A stretch of 64,000 nucleotides of DNA from Paulownia fortunei (lineage: Eukaryota; Streptophyta; Magnoliopsida; Lamiales; Paulowniaceae), in contig CM033107.1 in NCBI GenBank assembly GCA_019321725.1, positions 15,429,445 to 15,493,444 of the forward strand, read 5' to 3'. Below, one piece after another: positions 1-11,309 of this stretch. Made by a program: the position numbers and the translations under genes. Position 1 is the stretch's first letter. Each line of letters opens with the position of its first letter. The notes below the pieces were generated by a model. That model ran no database searches. It saw only the letters and a program-made list of their open reading frames with translations, and was not told where the DNA came from.

Positions 1-954
1 ATAAGATTAGAAAGCCCAATAGGAGTAAAACAATTAATTCATTGGATTAATTAATTAAATTTGGGTAACTTTAATTAATTGGATTAATTATTGGACTTTG
101 TACAAGTCCAAGCTCAAAATCAAAGTGGCTCATTATTTGAGGCCCACTTCAATTATTGGAAGAGGAAATATATATATAAGATAATATATATTTTTTATTT
201 ATTAATTATCTTATGAAGATATGGAAAGATATAAGATATATATCTTGATTGCATTGGAAGAGTTCAAGACAATCAAGAAGAGAGAGAGGGTCGGTTTTGT
301 GGCATATAGAAGTTCACAAAATCGACCACATACATTCAAGAATGGGAAAATATGGGAAAGGATGAAAATTAAGAGATAATTTTCAACCACCCATATAAAT
401 TGAAGTGGCCAAAAATTTGAGGGAATTAATTCATCCCAATTTTTGGCCACTAAAAGAAAAATAAGAGAAAAAATTAATTTTCTCACTTTACTCTCTTTTC
501 TCTCCCAAAAACCTCTTCCAACATAATCAAAATATCTTCTTTGATTATGTCTGTAATGAATTCTTAACTCCATAAGTTGGATTAAGAATTAATACTCATA
601 AAAACACTTTACACTAGATTAGTAAAGGAATTAAAATCACTAGCAGGGTTTTAATTTCGTGTTCTTGTCCAAATGTATGGACATTCTTTAGAGGGGAAAC
701 AATTGTATCCCTTGCAAACTATTTCCTTATGTGATACATAGCAATTGATTGCTACACACCCTACAGCAATTGGATTGTACGAAAGGTAAAATTTAAAACT
801 TTATTTACATTATTTTTGTAAGACTATAAAAAATATGCGATCGATAGAATCATTACAAACTTGGGGTGATGCAATTATTGTTGTTGCATGTGTTAATTTT
901 AAATTAATTTTTAAATTTCATTGCACACACTCCGTAGTTATAGTGAACCCAATA
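1..954 (+). repeat. 5' LTR (right part) of Copia element A1
   Basis: This is the 3' portion of a long terminal repeat; its left end lies outside the window. It resembles the right halves of the LTRs at 44123-46174 and 50972-53069, sharing the TTAATTAATTGG-rich tract, the stretch with AAGCCCAAT, and an end of the form CCCAATA directly before a primer-binding site. ORFs in it are chance. Divergence from the A2 LTRs is high, so this looks like an older copy of the same family. Confidence 0.8.
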
Positions 955-955
955 A

Positions 956-971
956 TGGTATCAGAGCTATG
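956..971 (+). other. Primer-binding site of Copia A1 (initiator tRNA-Met)
   Basis: TGGTATCAGAGCTATG lies one base after the LTR end. TGGTATCAGAGC is the usual plant Copia primer-binding site, complementary to the 3' end of initiator tRNA-Met. It fixes the LTR boundary and the plus orientation of the element. Confidence 0.85.
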
Positions 972-2554
972 ATTTTGTGTTTTTGATAAGTTTATTTTTA
1001 GATTTATGTTTAGGTTTCAATTGTTAAATTCTATGCTTAATTGCAAATTTAGGATTTAGGCTGTTTTATTGCTTTAATTATTAAATCTCAAAATGATGAC
1101 ACATCAATCATCCCAACCAGTCGTGGAGGGTTGTTCGTCGACTGTGCACTCACACTTGGTAGCCAATCCAGGCAAGGGACCACATGCAAGGGTTGTGTGT
1201 GGTGGTGGGAGGGGTTGAGTGCTAGGTACATGCACACGAAGCATACACATTGGTGCCTAGCATGTGCGCTTGTCGTTTGGCCGTGTGATGATTTTGACGT
1301 TGTTTGTGATAAAATTTGATTTTAATTTTTAAATTAAATATTAATTTTAAAATTATGAAAAATAATTTTTCATGTAAAATTAAAAAGTTCCAAGTCTTGA
1401 AAATTGCAATCTAACAAGTTAGTAATTTATAAGTTTTAAAATTTATGTGATGTATGGGATGATTATAGGGCCTTTTGACTAATGTGATTGGAGTTTAATG
1501 CTTTGAACTTTTTAAAATGGAGTATGTGAGCCTTTTATTTACTCTTGTAATGCATTTACTTTTCTATAAAGAGAGTAGACATTTAGGGTGAGGTTTTCTT
1601 TACTTTTATTTTGTTGTGGACAAAGAAGAAGTACCACTGATGAAGCTCAAGATTCAAGGCCCATGTATGTATGGGATGTATACATACATCCCAATGATTG
1701 ACCTAGACCCATTTTTGGCTCAAATGAGTTGCATAGATTGGCTTATGATCATCCCAAGTTTATGTATGTATTAGATGCATGCTTAGGATTTATTTAATGC
1801 TTTTATATAGCATGCTTGCGCTTATTTGAAAATTACATGCATTAAATAAACAAACTAATTAATATGATGAGATCTTAGCAAAAACCACACTTGAATTTTT
1901 GAAATCAAGTTAAGAATTTTTAAACAAATTCATTTTCAAGAAATATGGACAAAGTTGGGTTAGACCCAGCGATCCATGCCTACCATCAAAAGTAAAAGAT
2001 ATGATAATGCTACCACACTTAATCATCGACCATAAGTCGTAGGATGATTTTATGCAGAAAGTTGTGATCTCTACTAAGCATGGCGATGCCCATAGGATGG
2101 ACTCGTCTATACATTGGTCATGAGTTATGGAACACTTAGATGCTCCGTCTACATGGAGGTTTGATGGGTTTGCTTGACACCAAGTGTCATATAGGCTTAT
2201 AAAATTGGGGCATATGAGAAGAGGTGAGATAATATATCTTGAGGGTTGTATAGAGATACAATTATCAAAGTGTTGATTACCTCTTGATATGTTTTATAGG
2301 CTCAACAAACTGGGTATCAAAGTGTTGATTATCTCTTGATATATTTTATGGGCTCATAAAATTGGGGCATACGACACATCAATTGGACCTCAAGCCCACT
2401 AAAAAATATAATTTCCCAAATTTCCATTAGGGATGGTGGAATTTGAAGAAATAGTGGGAGAAATTTAAAATTTAAGACCTTATTATAAATGAATATGTTT
2501 TCAAAAGGTTACTCATCTTCAGCATTGTTTATTTTTGTGGATTATCTATCAAAA
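972..2554 (+). other. Untranslated leader of Copia A1
   Basis: I see no credible gene here. The stretch matches the leader of A2 (about 46191-47950) in order and wording: a GC-richer block near 1100-1290, then repeated short blocks with ATGGACTCGTCT and GGCTCATAAAATTGGGG. The latter occurs more than once, at about 2195 and 2350 here and about 47690 and 47787 in A2, so the leader holds an internal tandem-like repeat. Confidence 0.6.
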
Positions 2555-3360
2555 ATGGCCAAAAATCCACTAGCATCTATTCTTAAAGCCAACAAGTTAA
2601 CTGGAACTAATTATGTTAATTAGTTGAGGAACTTAAAAATTATTTTGCAATATGAGAAAAGATCTTACATTCTCGGTACTCCTCCTCCGGCAGCCCGCTG
2701 GTAGATGGGACTGAGGTAAAGCTTATTGAATATCAACAACAAATTTATGATGATCTACAAGTGCAATGCTATATGATGACATCAATTTCAAATAAGTTGC
2801 AGAGGTAACATGAGATATATACGCATGCGCATGATATCTATGTTTACCTACAAGAGTTGTACGGTGAACATACTAGGCAAACGAGATATCAGATATTGAA
2901 AGAGCTTTTCAGGACTCGTATGGCGGAGAGCTCTTCAGTCCATGACCATGGATTGAAGATGATAGGCCTAATAGGAAAGGCTTAAGTCCCTTGGAATCGT
3001 TATGGACAATGAACTCTATATGGATCTCATCTTGCAGTCTTTGTCTCCTTCATTTGACACCTTCATTGTCAACTTCAATATACATAAGATGGAAACTAGC
3101 ATTGCAAAAATGGTTAACATATTCAAAATGGCCGAGTCCACTGTGAAAAAGGACAAGCTGATTATGCTTCTTAGAACTTCTTCCAACTCGGAGGCTGCAA
3201 AGACCAAGAAGAAGAAGGGGAAGGGGAAGGGTTCCTCGAAGCACAATATGGTGAAGGCAATTGGTAGGGTCTCAAAAGGTTCCAATAAGGCCAATGATAA
3301 ATGTCATTACTGTGGCAAACCTGTGCATTAGAAGAGGAACTGCAAAGAGTACCTTGTGAG
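2555..3360 (+). pseudogene. Copia A1 gag remnant
   Basis: Gag capsid and nucleocapsid, which would package element RNA. The ATG at 2555 opens a reading frame starting MAKNPLASILKANKLTGTNY, typical of Copia gag, interrupted by an in-frame TAG and further frame breaks. A 109-residue open piece at 3002-3331 contains LILQSLSPSFDTFIVNFN, a familiar Copia gag segment, then a Lys-rich linker and a zinc-knuckle start CHYCGKPVH, after which a stop replaces the next residue. Clearly inactive. Confidence 0.8.
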
Positions 3361-3420
3361 TTTGAAGATTTCAGGTATTTATTTTGTTGAAGTTAGCTTA
3401 TTTGTTAATGATTCTTCTTT

Positions 3421-5052
3421 GGTATTGGATACCAACTGTGGGTATCACATTTGCAATGATTTGCATATGAGACAATAAGTAGAAAACTGAGTAGAGGAGA
3501 GACAGTCCTACTGACTGGGGAATGGAGCAAGGGTTGTTGCATTATCCATAGATAATGTAAACTTAGCTTTGAATAATGGTTTGTTTTGGTATTAAATAAT
3601 TATATTTATGCACAGGACATTGTTAAGAACATCATGTCCATTCCTATTTTGGATGGAGAAGGGTATATTTTTTCATTTAAGAATGGAAAATTTTCCATTT
3701 CTAGATGTTCTACTTTGATCTTTACTTGCATATGATGAGTGGTTTACATACCTTAACTCTCCATAACTCTATTTTTTACATTTAACAAAATAAAAAAATT
3801 GGATAATCATAATTCTCTAATTTTATGGCACGCAAGATTAGGTCACATTTCTGAGGAGAGGATCCACAAGTTAGCACAATTGCTCGACCTTAGTGTTAAG
3901 CAAGGCCTGCTAATATGTGAATCTTGTCTTAAAGGAAATATGACAAAATCTTTATTTGTTGGACAAATGGAGTGAGCCAAAGATATATTAGGTGTGATCT
4001 ATACAGATGTATGTCAGCCACTAAATGTTAATGCTCGAGGGAACTATTATTATTTCATAACCTTTACCGATAATTATTCTAGGAATGATTATGTGCACCT
4101 GATGAGGTACAAATCTGACGCCTTTGAAAAGTTTAAGGAATTCAGATGTGAATTAGAGAAACAGATTGGGCTAAGTACCAAAGCTCTTTGATCAGACCGA
4201 GGAGGTGAATACTTGAGTATAGAGTTTCTTGATTATCTAAAAGAGACTGGGATTCTCTCTTAATGGACTTCTCTTGCTGCTACTCAACTCAACGGAGTTG
4301 CAGAGCATAGGAATGAAACTTTGTTAGACATAGTGTGATCGAGATGAGTTTCACTAAACTTTTTCTTTCATTCTAGGGCTATACCCTAGAAATGACAGCA
4401 TATATAATGAATAAAGTGCCAACAAAATCGATGTCTAAAATACCATATAAGATGTGGCATGGGAAACTACTCTCCTACAAATACCTTAGGGTATGGGGGT
4501 ACATTTCTTACATGAAGCAACAAGTAGGAGATAAACTGGATATGAGATCCCACTTATGCAAGTTTGTGGGGTATCCAAAGAAATCCATTAATACTACTTC
4601 TATAACTTCACGGAATAAAGGGTGTTTTAAGGAATGCCATCTTCTTAAAGGAGGAATTTTTATTAGATAGATAGAAATGACGAAGTCGTGGAACTTGAAG
4701 GTGTTTAAGAACCACAAGACGTCCCAACAGACGCAGTAATGGACCAACCAGCTAATGAAGGGCCTTCTGACACACAACCTTCTAGGAGATCCGAAAGGAT
4801 CTCAAAGCTACTTGAGAGGTATGGTTTTTTTTGTTAGAGAACAACAAGGAGGTTCTCCCCTTGGATAGTGATCCAAGGACTTATGGAAGGTGATGTCTGG
4901 CATCGACTCGGGAAGTTAGCAAGATGCCATGTAATCCGAGATAGAATCCATGTACTGCAACAAGGTATGGACCTTAGTGGATCTACCATAGGAATAGTTC
5001 CCATTAGTTGCAAATGGGTCTACAAGTAGAAGCTTGGAACAAATAGAGATGT
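3421..5052 (+). pseudogene. Copia A1 pol, 5' part: protease, integrase, start of reverse transcriptase
   Basis: Order as in Ty1/Copia. A protease remnant at about 3423 (VLDTNCGYHICND, the active-site region decayed) is followed by the pre-integrase segment (LWHARLGHISEERIHKLAQ, about 3820) and an HHCC remnant near 3915. The integrase core has YTDVCQPL at 4000, SDRGGEYL at about 4192 and NGVAEHRNETLL at about 4290, so D, D and E positions remain although stop codons intervene. The capsid-like linker and the reverse transcriptase N-terminus (about 4900-5052) follow. The frame is cut at 5052 by the Athila insertion and resumes at 17095. Confidence 0.82.
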
Positions 5053-6660
5053 TGCTACAACTTTAAGGTTGCAAACCCAAGTGCATGTTGTAGTAAGTAA
5101 TAAATTTCTCGTGAGTCCAAGGTCGATCCACAGGGAAGTTGTTTGAAGAATTCAAGTTTATGTTTCTAAGAAGATGGAGTTAATGTGAATCAAAATATAT
5201 GAACAATTAATGTATGATGTAACTAAAGAAAAACCGAAGTAATAAAAGTATTGAGGATTAGGGATCCACTCTTGAATTTTGGATAAAAAAATGGTTATTT
5301 ATTCTTTTTACCTCTATTAATTGCCACAATTGAAATCCATACATAATGAAGGTTCCAATGGGAAGATAATATCAAGTAACTCATGCAATAAGGTAATCAT
5401 GATATTGTCTTACTATTGCAAATTATCTCTTAACGCCAACACTTATTTATGGATCAAGCATTTATGTACACCTTCGTCAACAACATATCAAGGTTTCACA
5501 TTAGCAGTCGGTGGGGTAAAACCGTACAATAAGCTAAATGAACCCAAGTATTTGTTGTGCCATTGGAGATACATAAATCAAGAATCACCACAAAATAAGT
5601 AGGGTTTAGATCAAAAATAAAAATAATAATGCAACATACTTAAACAATTTCTACCCTTATAACCATTTCTCTTCCTACATCAAGAGATTCACCCTTTTTC
5701 CTCAACAAAATGAAATTTAGAAAGACATAATAAAAGTAACAAAGACTAAAAATATAAGAGAAACTAGAGAATGCATTTCTATTACTACTAGAAAACTTAC
5801 AATACTAGAAAATATACAAACTAGATTACTTAGCCTAAAGAAACCCTCTACCCCCCCCTCTCTTACAAGCTTAATACATGGCCTATTTATAGTACTTGGA
5901 GTAAGCTAGAGGCCAAACAAATAATGGAGGGGTTAATCAAGTGGTATGCTAGTTGCCAAGAGTTGGTAAGTTGTTACACAAATTTCTCATCCACTGAATT
6001 GAATTACATTTTTTGATCAGATACAGCCAGATTTTGAAGATATGTCAAGAATCAAAATTGTAGATCTTTCAACGCTGATATATTTTCATATATATTTTTT
6101 CAAATTTGGTGATCGGATGGAGATATAGTCAAATTACCAAGTCATGTCCAAGAGCCGCCCTGTAACATTAGCAGCAACTTGCAGCCTATGGTTTTACTAT
6201 TTTGACATATTTTCATACCATCTTATCTTCAGAAAACTTGTTTATTTACCTCTTGGGTATAACATATCCAAATTTCAGACCAAAATAAATTTGGGCTCAA
6301 GATATATAACCGAATTGGTAAAATAAGTCAATACTGGGCTGAACTCTGATCCGAATTTTGGTGATCCATTTTGTGCAACTACTTGGATGAATTTTTTGCT
6401 ATTATCAAGACTTAATTGGGCTGAGCCTCCAACATAAAAGTTGTACCTCTATATCTTGGCTTTCAAATGAAATAAGCTTCAGGCCATAGAGCTTTTGATC
6501 ATGAATTTATGCTCAAATTACAAAAACTGCACAAGTTTGGAAACATGCTTCCATTTATTCCCTAACACAAAACGTTAATAAAACAATAATATTAACAAGA
6601 ATAAAGCAAGAAAAGTATAAAGGATTTGATACAAAAATATGTCAAAATATTCACTTATCA
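5053..6660 (-). repeat. 3' LTR of the Athila element
   Basis: On the minus strand it begins TGATAAGTGAATATTTTGAC and ends GTTGTAGCA, giving canonical TG...CA ends. It is 1608 bp and nearly identical to the LTR at 15510-17094, apart from scattered substitutions and a block of about 24 bases near 6345-6370 that the other LTR lacks. ORFs called in it are chance. Confidence 0.93.
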
Positions 6661-6675
6661 AATTCCCCCACACTT
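6661..6675 (-). other. Polypurine tract of the Athila element
   Basis: On the minus strand the purine-rich run GTGTGGGGGAATT abuts the 3' LTR start TGATAAGTG. This is the expected plus-strand primer site and confirms that the interior extends without a break from 6661 to 15509, so the LOG gene is inside the element. Confidence 0.85.
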
Positions 6676-8409
6676 AACCCTTGCTTGTCCTCAAGCAAGT
6701 TTAAAACAAACATAAACTAATCCACTTTCGTAGGAAATCACGATTGCATTTAGCATATGCAACAAGCCTTTAAACCCCTAGATGGCCCATAGAGGACGAG
6801 TTGTAGTCTCGTGAAGGTTTCCAGCAGTGATACCTACAAACACCTATAATAACTATCTTCCAATTTTTATTCTCATGAAACAACAAAGTAATATGGAAAT
6901 AAAATCAAACAAGTGTTGAGTTTAACTCTTAGTCATTCAAAAATCAATACATTTCTACAATAATCATACTCAAGTGTGTGTGTGGACAGTTAATGTCAAT
7001 AGTGATGAAACTATGCATGTTTCAAATAAGTGAATTCTCATAAAACCTTATAAAAACCATCACCCAATCTCTAACAGAAAAGTTAAACATCATAGGCTCT
7101 TCCTTTGGTGCAAATTCCACTACACTGAAGGCACCACATGAAATTAAAAGGTTTTCAATAATGGTTGTAATGGGGCCAAAGGGTGGTAATGTAGCTAAGA
7201 AATAAAAGGATAGGATGCAAAAAAGGTTCTAAAAACTTCATGGAATTAGAGATATAAAATTTATCGATGAAAAATTCTCCAACTCCACAAATTTCACACT
7301 GGAGTCTATTGTTATTGAATTGGACCCCTCTTATTCATCTTGCAACATCTCATTTTTAGTTGCAACTTGTAGCACTTTGCAACTTTTTTTTTTATTGTTT
7401 TTCTTTTGCTTTTCTTTTTTTTTTTTTAAGAAACTCCCCCATACTTATCTTTTATTCCAACCTGAATTTCTTTTGTAAGTTCAAGCTGTCAATTGAATGT
7501 CTCTTAAACTCCAATCATTTTTAGAACAAGGGTTGGATAATAGTGTATTTAGGCTAGGTAAAAAGATATGGTTACAAAAAATATATATATATATATTTAT
7601 TGTAAGGCTCAAAGTGGTTTACTAGGGGGATGTTTTCTTTAAACATCATATAGGGAACAAGCTGATTTGGCAATGGTGCTAGAAAGCCTATGCCTTAATC
7701 ATTTTTCTAGTGGTGCACTATCAGTCATTCGCCTTGACAGACCAAAAGTAAAATTTCTAATACTCAACCCCTACATGTTGAAGATTCAAGTGATGATTAG
7801 AGTAAGGGCATAAGAACTATCTATTTTGACATGATTGTCTTCACACTAAATAACATAACTATTTGTGCAAAATAAAATTTGAGTATAATTATCGCAAAAA
7901 TATATTAACCAAATAACAACATCAAAGTCCAAAACAACACCCATCATCAATTAAACTATATTATCCATGCTTAATTTTAATCATTGAAGTTGGAAGAACC
8001 TATACGACTCAAAAAAATATTGGTAATTTACAAACACTTGTTAAAAACTTTACAAACCTGCCATGTTATGCAAAAAAAATAGGGATGCGTCTTAAAAGTG
8101 TTACAATTACCCTTTACTCAGCCATCTTTTTTTCATGCTTTCAACGGACCCATCAAAAAAACACGCTTGATTTATATATATATATATATATATATTTTTA
8201 TTATATATTTTTTAAATACTTAAAAAACACACATTGAATATACAAGTCATGATATCAATTATCCCTCCCCCTAACCTAATCGAGACATTGTCCCCAATGT
8301 AAAAAATAGATAGGAAAGTAGAGATTGAAAGATATCACCTGAAATGCGGCTAATAAAGCTGAAACAAAAAAAAACACATACTATTAGATAAAATTATTAA
8401 CAATAAGTA
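6676..8409 (-). other. Non-coding 3' interior of the Athila element
   Basis: No credible reading frame. It holds AT-rich sequence with a T-run region at about 7386-7430, two TA dinucleotide runs (about 7580-7600 and 8170-8204), and the segment next to the polypurine tract. It separates the LOG stop codon from the 3' LTR and would be the 3' untranslated part of the genomic RNA. Confidence 0.6.
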
Positions 8410-9062
8410 TCACAGACTGAGAGTTAAATTCAATTTGCGTTTTCGATCATTGTTCCTGTTGGACCAATCCACATTGGCCAAGGCTGGATCAGGTTTTGGC
8501 ACATATGCTAGAAGTTGATCAATCAGCTAGTCAGGTGTTGGATTAAAAATGATGATTCTTCTCGCAGAAGTTGAAATAAACCCTTTTTTCGCAGCATGAT
8601 CTACAAAAGATAGCAAACCATCATAAAAACCATTAACATTAAGAATACCTATAGGTTTTTGGTGAATGTTGAGTTGTGCCCAAGAGACAATTTGAAATAA
8701 TTCCTCCAGTGTACCAAAACCGCCAGGTAGAATGATGAATGCATCCGCATTGTTTAACATGTTAGGCATTCTATCCTGAATATGTGACACTTTTAGCTCA
8801 TCTCCAATGGTTATACCTGTGATATTCCGTACTGTTAAAGATTTTGGGTAACTCCCAGAACTTTGACACCTCCTACATAAGCAGAAATAGCAACACTCCC
8901 CATTAACCCCAAACTGCCTCCCCCATACACTAAATGAATTTTTCTTTCTGCTAAAGTTCTACCAAGGTTATTGGTTGCCCCTATAAACTCACCATTTTTT
9001 CCTAGATTAGATCCACAAAAAACACAAATGGAATTAAATTTGCGAGTTGAAGAAACTTCCAT
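8410..9062 (-). pseudogene. LOG: LOG-type cytokinin riboside 5'-monophosphate phosphoribohydrolase, carried inside the Athila element
   Basis: LOG enzymes release active cytokinin free bases from their riboside 5'-monophosphates. The ATG at 9062 starts a Rossmann-type N-terminus with ICVFCGSNLG (residues 12-21) and GGGSLGLMG (47-55). After a one-base frameshift (frame 1 ends at the TAA at 8835-8837) it continues VRNITGITIGDEL, IQDRM with the catalytic Arg (8770-8772) and PGGFGTLEEL with the catalytic Glu (8698-8727), then HQKPIGILNVNGFYDGLLSF. An in-frame TAG lies at 8527-8529, beyond which homology continues (AYVPKPDP) to a tail KRKLNLTLSL and TGA at 8410-8412. The length, about 216 codons, is normal for LOG, yet there are no introns, unlike plant LOG genes. 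It lies sense to the retrotransposon, between integrase and 3' LTR. This copy is probably not functional without readthrough; the family assignment is firm. Confidence 0.92.
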
Positions 9063-9296
9063 TTTTTTTTTCTTTTGAAAATAAGTTGTGCAAAAATAGA
9101 GTGAGTACGGTGATATTTATTGAGGTGTGAACAGGGAATGCATTTATTGCATGTCTTTTTCTTTTGTCACAAAGGTTGAAAATAAAGACACATACGAAAT
9201 TTAAAAATTACATACTAACATGTGTATGTACATGTAGTTGTGATTATGGCTCACATCTTCCTCTGGTTTTACGTCCAGTAACAGCTTAAACACCCT

Positions 9297-9602
9297 CTAT
9301 GGGTCGAGGATATGCTTCCCATCCAGTTTTCTTATAAACTGACAAGCAGGGTCTTTTAATGTCAGATTCCCAAGACTATAAAGCTCATATTCATTTCGAA
9401 AACGATCCCATAAATCAAGAATTGCACGTTGTACCAATCCACATGAATGCGTCTCAAGAGTCAATATAATATGATCTAAAGACTCCTTACTCAGTCCATC
9501 CATAATGAATTTAAGTTTATCTTCTCGATTTTTAGAGACCATTCCTAAAGAACGACACTTTGTGTTGCAAGTCCATCTAGCACAAATATGACAAACTTTC
9601 AT
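9297..9602 (-). CDS. Unknown cysteine-containing basic ORF of the Athila element
   Basis: A 101-residue ORF with a true ATG at 9602. It begins MKVCHICARWTCNTKC, four cysteines spaced C-x2-C-x4-C-x3-C, followed by basic residues and a helical-looking part (LSKESLDHIILTLETHSC). I do not recognise the family. It is sense to the element, 234 nt upstream of the LOG start, and lies between integrase and LOG. The segment just upstream in other frames (residues such as AHIQKNERRKK) is Lys/Arg-rich, so the original protein may have been longer and begun at about 9852, with frame breaks in the A-runs at 9600-9640. A zinc-binding nucleic-acid-binding role is a guess from the cysteines only. Confidence 0.45.
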   Translation of the reverse strand: MKVCHICARWTCNTKCRSLGMVSKNREDKLKFIMDGLSKESLDHIILTLETHSCGLVQRAILDLWDRFRNEYELYSLGNLTLKDPACQFIRKLDGKHILDP

Positions 9603-9636
9603 TTTTTTCGTCTTTCATTTTTTTGAATATGTGCTT

Positions 9637-9852
9637 TTAAAAAACCAGACATGTATCTAGTAAGCAAATTTGGAACTCATGTGAAAACTCACCTGCCCTT
9701 ACCTTTGCTTCAATTATCCATCGTATGTCCTCCGAAATGCCCTTGTGCATAAGTATCCTCAATCTTTCAATCCTGATTTTATAAATTTTCAAAATTGCAT
9801 TTTTAGGAAGAAAAGAAAATCGCTTCTTGAGAGTTAGAAAAATATCACCCAT
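9637..9852 (-). CDS. Unknown small ORF upstream of the cysteine-containing ORF
   Basis: An ORF of 71 residues from the ATG at 9852 (MGDIFLTLKKRFSFLPKN...), rich in Ile, Lys and Arg, ending at a TAA at 9637. It is in a different frame from the cysteine-containing ORF at 9602, and homopolymer A-runs separate the two, so they may be halves of one ancestral protein broken by indels. It matches no family I know. It starts about 200 nt after the end of pol and is sense to the element. Confidence 0.35.
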   Translation of the reverse strand: MGDIFLTLKKRFSFLPKNAILKIYKIRIERLRILMHKGISEDIRWIIEAKVRAGEFSHEFQICLLDTCLVF

Positions 9853-10053
9853 TTTGAAAATAACAAGAAAAGAGAATGAGAAAAGCAAAGAAAATTTGTA
9901 CAAAGATTTCAGTTGTTTAGAAAACTGACAAGTCCGACTTTTATAGCCACGGAGTACCGTTATCCGCCATTTAACCGGGAAAAAGAAAAAAAATAAAAGA
10001 AGAAGAAGAAAAAAAATATATATAATGTCAGAGAAAAATGAGTATATACAACA

Positions 10054-11185
10054 CTAATCATAACAAGGGTTAGAAAGAAAAAGAATTTCCTCTTGTGAAA
10101 ATTGATTTTCTAGAAATGGTTTAACTCTTTGTCCATTTACTTTAAATATGTTACCATTTCTAGGATTCTCAATGTCAATTGCCCCATAAGGATACTTTTT
10201 TTTTACAACAAAAGGACCACTCCACCTTGATCTCAATTTTCCAGGAAAGAAATGCAATCGAGAATTATAAAGCAAAACCTTTTTACCAACCTCAAATATT
10301 TTTCTTGAAATTTTATTATCATGAAAATCTTTGATTCTTGATTTATAAATTTTAGAATTCTCATATGCATCATTTCTCAGTTCTTGAAGTTCATTGATTT
10401 GCAATTTGCGCAATTTTGAAGCTTCATCAAGGTTGAAGTTAAACATTTTGATTGCCAATAAGCTTTATGTTCAAGTTCAACAGGTAAATGACAAGGTTTT
10501 TCATAAACTATCCTATAAGGAGACATGCCTAATGATATTTTGAAAGCAGTTCTGTATGCCCAAAGTGTATCGGTAAGTCTAAAAGACCAATCTTTACGGT
10601 TTGTGTTAACTGTTTTCTCCAAAATTTTGTTTTTATCTCTATTTGCAAGTTCAACTTGTCCATTTGTCTGAGGGTGATAAGGGGTTGCAACTTTATATAT
10701 GATTTCATATTTCTTCATTAAAGTTCCGAAAACTTTGTTACAAAAACATTTTCCCCCATCACTGATAATAGATCTAGGAATTCCAAATCGACTTAAAATA
10801 TTTTCTTTCAAAAAATTTATCACTATTTTGTGATCATTGTTTCGACAAGGAATTGCCTCGATCCATTTTGAAACATAATCTATGGCAACCAATATGTAAA
10901 GAAAACCAAATATAATGGAAATAGCCCCATAAAATCAATACCCCAACAGTCAAAGATTTCAATCACTAGGATAGGGTGTAGGGGCATCATATTTCTCTTT
11001 GAAAGGGACCCTAACTTTTGACAATTTTCACAACTTTTACAGAAAGTATAAGTATCTTTGAAAAGAGTTGGCCAATAAAATCTACATTGCAAGATTTTTG
11101 CAGTAGTTTTCTTTACAGAAAAATGACCACCACATGCTTCTGAATGACAAAATTTGACAATATTACCTATCTCATTGTCAGGCAC
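10054..11185 (-). pseudogene. Athila integrase
   Basis: Integrase, which would insert the element cDNA. In order on the minus strand: an HHCC zinc domain (HSEACGGHF ... CKSCENCQ) at 10880-11185; the catalytic core at 10377-10892 with the three acidic positions visible in [18 protein letters not shown] and [10 protein letters not shown]; and a C-terminal segment at 10054-10458 ([21 protein letters not shown]). The three pieces lie in three different frames with short overlaps, so at least two frameshifts break it. No chromodomain is visible, as expected for Athila. Confidence 0.9.
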
Positions 11186-11309
11186 ACATCTTCGAAAGAT
11201 TTGATCCGGATAATATTTGAATAGGTATGGATCATACCAATAAAAAATTTAAGCTCAGTCAAAAACTTCTTTTTGTCTTGAGAATTCCAATGCGATGGCA
11301 TCTTTCCTG

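Noticed and set aside
1131..1319. 62-residue ORF with Trp/Cys-rich product
   Set aside because: Lies in the Copia A1 leader, starts at a GTG-like or non-ATG position, and has no counterpart frame in the matching A2 leader.
8160..8205. TA-rich repeat as a possible promoter for LOG
   Set aside because: It lies downstream of the LOG stop on the minus strand, so it cannot be its promoter; it is a simple microsatellite.
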